This document shows, piece by piece, positions 56,980 to 64,000 of a DNA stretch of 64,000 nucleotides; the stretch's first letter is position 1, and every line of letters begins with the position of its first letter. Below the pieces are notes generated by a model. It saw only the letters and a list, made by a program, of their open reading frames with translations, was not told the origin of the DNA and ran no database searches. The stretch is from Pseudisothecium myosuroides (taxonomy: Eukaryota; Streptophyta; Bryopsida; Hypnales; Lembophyllaceae). Position numbers and translations under genes: made by a program. The DNA is taken from contig OX637293.1 in the NCBI GenBank assembly GCA_951799445.1, positions 22,134,001 to 22,198,000 of the forward strand. The letters are read 5' to 3'.

Positions 56980-58882
56980 ATGGCGGAAGCGAGTCAATCC
57001 CGAAGGTCGGTAGTGACAGCCCGGGGCGAGCGTCCGGTTATCCCATCTGATCCGGAGCGCCTTAAGGAGTTAGAGACGGACCTAGAGATCATGGAATGTC
57101 TAGGGTTGATTAAACGTCCATGGAACGTCCGGAGTGAAGGAATGATTGACGAGCTGGTTTTCGGAGTAGGCAATGAGTTCGATTTGACAATTAGGGGTCG
57201 TTCTAGGGCCTGGACTCCGGAGTTGTAGGCGAAGGCGTACTTTACGCCAACCAGGGGATCCGGAATGGCAGCCCGGACGGACACTTACGCCGCGGATGTA
57301 TTCCGGAGTCATGCGGATTCCAAGGAAGGGAACGCCGCGAGTGACTGTAGGAGTCTCCGGGATGGACAGCTGTTAGCCTTCCTCATACCTATTTTGTATC
57401 CGGAAAAGCCCACCCGGATTACAATGACTGTGGCAGATACTATTTTCGGAGCGTTGGGAGATAGAGAGAATCCGGCTCCCAGGCCGGTCAGTTGGGGAGT
57501 GATCATTCACTCCGTAGTGGAAAAGTTAGCAGTTAATATCGCAAACAAGAAATCGAGTCCGATTAGCCCCTACCTTTTCCATCTATACCACTCAGAGGAT
57601 GCACTGGCCAGACCGGAAATGACAGTGTACCGGAAGGGCGAGAATCTGTTGAAGTACGGACTTCCCGCGGAGGATGAATCGGATGAGCTCGAGCCGGAAG
57701 AAGAGGAACCGGAAACAGAGCATGCGTCACCTAACATTGCAGGGACGCGCCGGAAGTCGACTGATCAGGGTGCTCGAGGGAAACAAGAAGCCGAGGAGGT
57801 GGAAAAGCCCCGAGACCCACTTCTGGACACGGATCAGCTAGAAGCCACCATCAAATGGCTGATAGCTACCCGAGCACAGAATGAGCGGATGTCGACGCTG
57901 ATCCGGGATATGTGCGAGAAATTGGGTGTGACGGAAGAAGTCCAAATCCTGGTGGCGTTAACGAAAAGACCGGATCCGGAAGCGGTGAAGCAGCTGGAGG
58001 ACCGGATTCTGACCTTGGAGCAAGAACGAGACCGGTTTCGAGAGCAAGCTGCGTGGTTGGATAGAGAGAGGTTGGCTGCAGAAGCAAAGGAGGGGGAAGC
58101 CCTCGATCTGGTCCGGAATGTCCGAGGCCTGTTTGATAATCCGACGGATATTCTTGCTAGAGCTACACTCTGGAATTCCTAGATGGTGAAAGATGGTCAC
58201 GTGGTCGGATCGAAGGTGGTGAACATCCTTGTGGATTTTGAAGTCCGGATCGAAGGAATGCTGAAGGAAGTCCGGCAGCTGTTGGGCAACCTGGATCCGC
58301 TTGAGGAGTTAGACCAAGGCCTTTTTGACCTAGGTCATGATCTCCAAGAAGGAGGGGCACAAAATCAGCCTTCTTCGGCAAAGAGCAGAACAATCACCGG
58401 AACGTCGCAAGCTGGAACAGCATCGGCCCAGAAGAGGAGGTCGTTGGTGAAGCAATTTGCGGCTACGACTCCGGTAAAGGACGTTGTTCCAGTCGTGCCA
58501 GTCGGAAGAACTGCATCGGTGGCGAATCTCTTTCCGGACAGACCGGTTGCTTCCACTTTCCGGGAACCAGCCTTACCCGGAACGGTGTTGAATCCGGCTC
58601 GGACGGATCCGGTGAGTTTTTACTCACATGCTCCAGCCCCTTCTACAGACACCAGCGTCATCCCAGCTCATCGATCTTACTGTTCCGAAACCAAGGGGAC
58701 GACGGTTACTGAACGAGGCGGACCCGGAATCGGAATCGGAAGAGGAGACGACTCAATCGGAGGAAGAAGAGTTGCATCCTCCCCGGACCAGGTCAAAGAT
58801 GAAGACCACCCTGCCCAAGAAGACAGGTGGATCGCCATCTCAGGGTGGCACTTTTGTAAAGAAAGCTAAGAGGAATAGGTGA
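56980..58882 (+). pseudogene. Broken E4 copy of the mobile-element protein
   Basis: Aligned to E1, the frame begins at the shared MAE start and runs through the family domain (ELETDLEIMECLGLIKRPWN). It is cut by a TAG at 57226-57228 where E1 has Trp (TGG) and by a TAG at 58180-58182. An extra T near 58615 (GAGTTTTTACTCACATG versus GACTTTACTCACATG) shifts the last about 85 codons. Domain order is unchanged: FLIPILYPEKPTRITMTVAD, TIFGALGD, ISPYLFHLY, acidic tract, coiled coil (KQLEDRILTLEQERDRFREQ), basic tail KKAKRNR. Confidence 0.85.
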
Positions 58883-60003
58883 CTATTTAGGGTAGCAGAA
58901 ATAATAGTCAGGATTCTTACCAGGATAGTAGTTCCGGAAACGGATTTTCTGGATGTGGGACCAGTAGTTCCGGACTTTTAGGAGTTTAACGGTTTCCCGG
59001 TATTCCCAGAACGGTCTTCAAGGCCGTTGCCTTTTTGCTTTTTGGTTGGCTGTTGGCCGATTTTCTGGTGGCCGTTGAGGCTGCCTTTCTGTGGGTTTTT
59101 AAGGGCAGGCCGGCTTGTTGGCCTGTCATTCCTTTTCCTTGTATATTCAATCTGAGGCATTCAGGAAAGCACTTGTGGATTATTCTCTTACGTATCGCGT
59201 CTATAGTCACTTGTGTGGATGTGTAAGTGAGAGTGTGCAAGGGGAGGAGTCCGGATTTGTGGACTGCCGGATTAGGCTAAGTGTGTCTTGCAGATGAGTT
59301 TTTAGACTTGCGCAGTGAGAAAGTGGCGCCTTTAAATCGCTGGTACGGTAATCCGGTGGAGACCAAGGAGTGGTCCGGAAGCTAGTTCGGAATTCGCAGG
59401 GGCGGTTCCGTGCGGAGATAGGCAACCGCCAGAGGAATATTTCCACCCATCCGGAAGGCTAGTCAACCTCATGAGCGGTTGAGAGCTAGGAAGTCATTCC
59501 CTTAGTTCCGGAAGTCCGGTATCCGTCGTTGTAGTAAGGAGGACCTAACGCTACCCTGTGTGACCAGCTTTCCGGATAGGCCATCCGGGATGTTGTGAGG
59601 ATGCCACCCTGTTTACTCAACTAGATCTATTCTTGGGTTGTGTTTTGTTTTATGTTAATAGAGTTTATGTCAGATACGGAGTGGTGCAGTTCCCTATCCC
59701 TCGGAAAGAGCAAGTGGGGAACCTTCTAAGGGTAAAACAGAGGTATAGAAAACCAACTTGTTAGAAAGACGAAACCGAAAGATTGGGTAGAGCCGGATCC
59801 GGAAGAGAATCCGGAAAAGAAGTAGTTCCGAAAAAGAGTTCGTGTGTTGAAAGGACCCTCTCGAGGTGGTCAAAGTCCGGAAACTTAGAGGTCTAGAAAC
59901 ACTAATTTTGAATCAACGTCTGGAATCTCCTGGGACGATAACTTGTGTCATTTTAGCACGTTTTGTTGTTAAAAATACTTACGCCTAGATTACACGTACG
60001 ACA
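58883..60003 (+). other. 3' non-coding region of E4
   Basis: About 1.1 kb without a credible ORF. It shares the CGTTGTAGTA box, the GTGACCAGC...CCGGATAGGCCATCCGGG block and GGTAAAACAGAGG with the other three elements, and ends in the ATACTTACGCCTAGATT segment also found at the end of E1. Confidence 0.55.
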
Positions 60004-61153
60004 TGCATTTTGATCACTCTTGGTTGTAAAGAAGATCTTCCGGGAGGTTTATGTGAGTTTCATGTTGGTGGGGCACACGCATGACGATATCAACGCTTTG
60101 TTTGGGAGGTGGAGCATGCAATTGAAGAAGGAAAGCTTTCCTACCATCCCGTCTTTGATGAAGTCCTTCATGGATGTTGATTTTGTGCCTACAATTCCTC
60201 ACTTGATTGAGGAAGTGCCAGATTTCAAAGCTTTCATAGAAGGCTCGCTTTTGGAAGGGGAAGAAGCACTTATTGGTCATACAAAGGCGCAACAATTTAA
60301 GTTTTATCTCAACTCGGCGGGTATTCCGATTATGAAGTACAAGAAGTTTTGCACGGATAGTGACTGGCTCCCAGAAGAAGGGGGCATCAAGTTGTGGCAA
60401 GAAGACTCTGAAGGATGGAGTCTATGGCCTCGTGGGGAACCTGTACCTGTGGCCCCCCTTCCAATGCGGGGCGTGGATGACATTTCAAAGGGTATATCGA
60501 GGTTCATCAAATATTGGCAGGCATTATGCAATGAAGACGGGAGTGGAGAGTACAAAAGACGTTTCGAGCATTTAGTGTTTTACTGTCGAGCGGTGAAAGC
60601 AAATTTAATTGAGCCAATTGTACCATCTGAGGCATTGAATGAAGGTTTTTGGCCTTCTACACGAATCGAAATGACAGAGGAGGATGAACTTGATGATGAT
60701 GGCGAAGTTCGCGAGGAGTTTGCTGAGGATGATGCTTTTGTGGGGCAACGCCGAGATCGTCCATTGCCAACTTTCCGTATCGCGCGTGATGTTTTCGAAG
60801 GATATTTTCTTGCAGTTCGACCCGCTGATGGTGATGAGAAGCCTATATGGATTGCCAGAGCTATGTCTGATCCTTTCAGTAACCCGGATCATCCGAATTG
60901 TATCCTGATCCAGTACTTTTGACCCACGTCATGAGGGCGAAATGTTCAGGAATTTTACAGCGATTGGGACTCCACCAAAGGATTGCGGTGGAATGTGGAT
61001 GAGACACAGGAGCCTGTATGGGAAGACACGAATTCTCTCGTCACGGCATGGAAGTCCAAGGTCAAGAAGGACACTGTAGAGTGTGTCCTTAAAATCCCTT
61101 CCGCTCAAGTTGATGTCATCAACAGGAGTTTGTCTTCGTACAATTCCGATTGA
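60004..61153 (+). pseudogene. DUF7869-type protein gene, 3' part
   Basis: Directly after the E4 target duplication the frame resumes with a TGA (60011-60013) and then SLLVVKKIFREVYVSFMLVGHTHDDI and ALFGRWSM, the hallmark GHTHDDI-FGR block of the DUF7869 family. It continues with an acidic stretch (EDELDDDGEVREEFAEDD) and PIWIARAMSDP. TGA codons at 60920 and 60932 interrupt the frame, but coherent coding (EFYSDWDSTKGLRWNVDETQ) goes on to a stop at 61151-61153. Together with 56149-56539 it forms one gene destroyed by E4 and by point nonsense changes. Confidence 0.75.
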
Positions 61154-62654
61154 GCATGTAGCGGGTATTTTAGAGATGTTTTGTAGTATTTGAAACTAAG
61201 TTTTATAGTTCAAGTTTTATGATTCTTCTACGGTAACGTTATTGCAGAACCATAGACGTATTATATGATTTTGTATTGCCTATTGTCAAGTAGATGGTGT
61301 AGTTTCATATATTGTGATTGGATTTTTTTTATAGAATTGTATTGGGACTACTTCTATACTTAATTTTTATGTAGTCACTTGCTTAGCAAGTGCACTTCTT
61401 TATAATATTTAATATATTTATGATTACATTATAATACATATAATATTGTATACTTTGGCAGCATTTCAATATTTATTGATTTTCTCAAAAAATTGTTTTT
61501 GAAAATAGGGTTTAGGGTCTTAAAAATTTGTAGTGGGTAAGACCACTTTTTATTTTGTTGATGTGTGAAGCACTTGTCACAATTTTGGGGTAGGGGCTGG
61601 TTGGTTGTTGTAACTTTCCTGCCTGCAAAGCTTACTCAGTAGCACCAAGTCATGTCTATCTCATTGCCGCTCAAACGAATTCAATGGGAATTGAACCCGG
61701 ACCGTCTGAATGAGATAAATAGCTTCTTTCAACCAACCGTTCAGCTCATGACCTGGTCATAGTGAGGATCATTCATTGCATTTATTTGGAAAACCATTGT
61801 GATCACTTGCCTCAATAAAATATTGGACATGCTCAAATACATGAAATTGTCATTTTAATGGAAATTGCATCTACCAATTGTAAAATTCAAGTCCTCTTCA
61901 TTTAAATTTGCTTGAAGTCGACTTCAATTTCTGGGGCATAGAGATCAACAATGTTATTATGGGAGGTCTTCCATCTCCCAAAATAATGAATATATTGTTG
62001 ATTCAAATATCCCCTAATGCTTTGATATCAAACAATCATGTTGAGTAAGAGCTGGAAATCGTTTACTAGGGTCTAATTTGAAATTTATTGAAATGAGCTA
62101 TTTGGATCCGATTAGGAGTTTGTTGAGTTCAAAATGGGGGATTTTTGGACCCATGAGCTCTTGGTCTTGGACTATAGTGTAAACCTGTCCTACCTCAGGT
62201 ACATTTTGACAAGTAGAGCACTTCAATAGTGAGTTGCAAGCAACAACAGAAGTACTCTTCTGGCCTCGACCAACTTCACATACTGTATATTCAACAAATA
62301 TAAGAATTATAGTATATCAAGTGCAAAGTACAATGAATGAGGGCTTCAATCCAAAAAAATTTGTTTATTGACCAATTCTAGATCTCAAGAACTTAACAAG
62401 CCGCAAATTTCTATGAAGAATATATTGAAGAAGGAAAAGTTGATCAAGAAACAAGAAGCCTAAAGGACTGTTCATTACAAAACCAAGATAGGTGTCTATA
62501 ACTGGTATGTACGTGGTTCACATAAGGTAGGATGTATTAAAAAGCGACCACTAACACATACGTACATTTTGCTTTCTTTAATGTACCAATATTGTACATT
62601 TTTCATAAGGTAATCGCTTTTAGTGACCATTGCATTTCAAATTCAAAAACTTGT
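61154..62654. other. AT-rich intergenic DNA
   Basis: No gene was recognised except the SINE-like segment at 61640-61760. A remnant of the short MITE end (GTCATTTTAATGGAAATTGC) is visible near 61849. Confidence 0.45.
61640..61760 (-). repeat. tRNA-derived SINE-like segment
   Basis: On the minus strand a polymerase III B-box-like GGGTTCAATTCCC is preceded at about 45 bp by GAGCTGAACGGTTGG, which resembles an A box. No complete tRNA cloverleaf could be drawn, so a SINE head is more likely than a tRNA gene. Its ends and target duplication were not resolved. Confidence 0.4.
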
Positions 62655-63387
62655 GGGTGATTGCAAGAAACACCTGCCGATTTTGTTGTGTTTTCACAGT
62701 GCTCACGCTTTTTCTTTTGAAGTACTTTAAAATTAGAAAAATAAATTTTAATTTTTTTGAAAAATATAGCCAATGTATATACCTTTAAAATGAAGATATC
62801 TACAGAAGGAAAAGCGTAGAAAAATTCTCTAAGTGGGAGAACTAGAAAAGTGTCAAATCTCAAGAAAATAGACATTTTGATGCTATAATTAGTTAAAAAT
62901 AGGAAATAAAATAAAATAAAATAAAATAAAAATGTCCATTTGTAATAACTCTATGGAAATGGTCATTCACCAAAAGAACTACCAAAATAATATTTTATGT
63001 AATCTGAAATGTAAGAAGAAAGAAGCTCTCTTTGTGGACTTCTACACAATACAAAATTAATTATTTTTAGAATTCCTTCCTTGCAGAGCTACAAGTCTAC
63101 TAGAAGACCATTCCTTCCAAATTTCAGCTCCAAATTCGTTTTTTTGGGTACTAAATAGTACTAAACCCCCCCAAATTGGCAAGTGTGATATGAAATCGGG
63201 GGCTATTTTTGGATAGTAAAACAATTTTGAAAATTGCACAAAAATTAGGTAAGGTGTATAATGGCCATGAGCACCTTCTTTATAAATCTTAAGTCATTTG
63301 GATCCAGAATTCAGAAATTATGCCCAAAAAACAAATCAGCATGCAAAGTGTGATGCAAAATAGTACAAGTGTTTCTTGCATTCATCC
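62655..63387. mobile_element. TIR element, GGGTGATTGCAAGAAA family (733 bp)
   Basis: It begins GGGTGATTGCAAGAAACAC and ends GTGTTTCTTGCATTCATCC. Its left part matches the decayed copy at 8233, and its length equals the copies at 20047 and around 10378. It contains an (AAAAT)n microsatellite near 62905-62930 and no credible ORF. Confidence 0.75.
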
Positions 63388-64000
63388 TGTAACTAATTCA
63401 ACTAAGATTCCAAAAATATGAAATGACTTAGGTTGAGGTGAAACCGCCCAACCGTCCTTGTATCCATTCATGTATTCTAGCCCCTAAAGGATCGGAGGGG
63501 TGTCCAGATTTCCAAAATTGTGAAGATCTCTTATAAAATGCAACTTAGAAGAATATTTTAATGATGACTTTCAAACAATAGTTATAAAATGCTATTTATA
63601 AGTCACATCCATATGGTTAGATCAACAAAAATACATACCAATATTTTTCAATAAAATTTGAAGCCAGAAATTGAAAATTCCTTCTAAAATCAATTGTAGA
63701 TTGAATATTTATGATTTTTAAAATATTTTTTTTCCAATAGGTTTAGAATATTGAGTTCTAATTATAGTGATTTTTGAAGATTTTTATTGATTTTTTGATT
63801 CAAGTCATTTTTGAAGGGTCATTTTTTGAATTGAAAAAGTTACTTTTTGAGGCTAGACCTCCCAATACCTTTTGAATTATAGAATATTTGCAAAGCAAAA
63901 TCTTCATAATTTGAACTATACAAATGTTAAAGAACTAATATAAGAATCTTGGAAAAAAATTGATGGATGAAAAAACGCATTTTGGTGAGTTTGGGATGTG
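63388..64000. other. AT-rich intergenic DNA with a MITE end
   Basis: CCCCTAAAGGATCGGAGGGG at 63481 marks the left end of another member of the TTAA-flanked MITE family, which probably continues beyond the window. Nothing else was recognised. Confidence 0.5.

Larger units (their letters stand above)
56540..60003 (+). mobile_element. E4: ORF-bearing solo LTR-like element, 3464 bp, TSD TGCAT
   Basis: Starts TGTGGGAGTAAGTATC and ends CACGTACGACA, with perfect TGCAT at 56535-56539 and 60004-60008. The element interrupts the DUF7869 frame. The 3' end also contains AATACTTACGCC, so GTAAGTAT near the start has an inverted partner near the end. A TATA-like TACTTAAACC lies near 56826. It belongs with E1 (subfamily A). 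Confidence 0.9.

Noticed and set aside
59035..59226. Hydrophobic 63-codon ORF in the E4 3' region as a membrane protein
   Set aside because: It lies in the non-coding 3' region, and the homologous stretch of E1 does not keep the same frame.
61660..61745. Functional tRNA gene
   Set aside because: Only the B box is convincing. Acceptor and anticodon stems could not be paired.

Overview
The window is nuclear DNA of a land plant: spliced genes with GT-AG introns, TATA boxes, an AT-rich repeat-laden background and many nested transposons. The gene families (a DUF7869-type protein, a SWIM-finger MULE-like transposase, an FCP1/NIF-like phosphatase with the plant-style DLNGLL motif) suggest a bryophyte such as a liverwort or moss, but the species cannot be fixed from sequence alone.

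Layout. 1-2.9 kb: 3' part of a UDP-N-acetylglucosamine pyrophosphorylase (UAP) gene, five visible exons on the + strand. 2.5-13.5 kb and 18.0-33.1 kb: two diverged, direct copies of one long segment. Each starts at the UAP 3' end (the second copy carries only a frameshifted last exon), and each was expanded independently by TTAA-flanked MITEs, foldback elements and GGGTGATTGCAAGAAA-ended elements. Between them lies a gene for a small secreted cysteine-rich protein (16.9 kb) and its broken tandem copy (14.9 kb). 28.8-46.2 kb: two inverted copies (Z1, Z2) of a family with TG...CA ends. 46.3-56.5 kb: decayed genes for an FCP1-like phosphatase and a MULE-like transposase on the - strand. 56.1-61.2 kb: a DUF7869-type gene on the + strand. 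61.2-64 kb: AT-rich intergenic DNA.

The most striking content is six single-unit elements with TG...CA ends and 5-bp target-site duplications, none bracketing gag-pol: Z1 (TACCT), Z2 (TAGCC) and four ORF-bearing units of nearly constant length, E1 35878-39350 (GAATC), E2 40617-44093 (CCGTT), E3 50828-54313 (ACGGT/ACGAT) and E4 56540-60003 (TGCAT). E1-E4 are 3464-3486 bp. Each has a TATA-like motif, one roughly 590-630 codon ORF (conserved N-terminal domain, acidic linker, coiled coil, basic or low-complexity tail) and about 0.7-1.2 kb of partly conserved 3' non-coding DNA. The ORF is intact in E1 and E3 and broken in E2 and E4. The simplest reading is giant solo LTRs that themselves carry a gene; a mobile unit without LTRs is the alternative.

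Insertion order can be read directly: Z1 sits in a MITE, E1 and E2 sit in Z2, E3 splits the transposase gene at a splice donor, and E4 splits the DUF7869 gene. Where an in-window paralog gives the ancestral codon, premature stops arose by C-to-T or G-to-A change, as expected from deamination of methylated cytosine.
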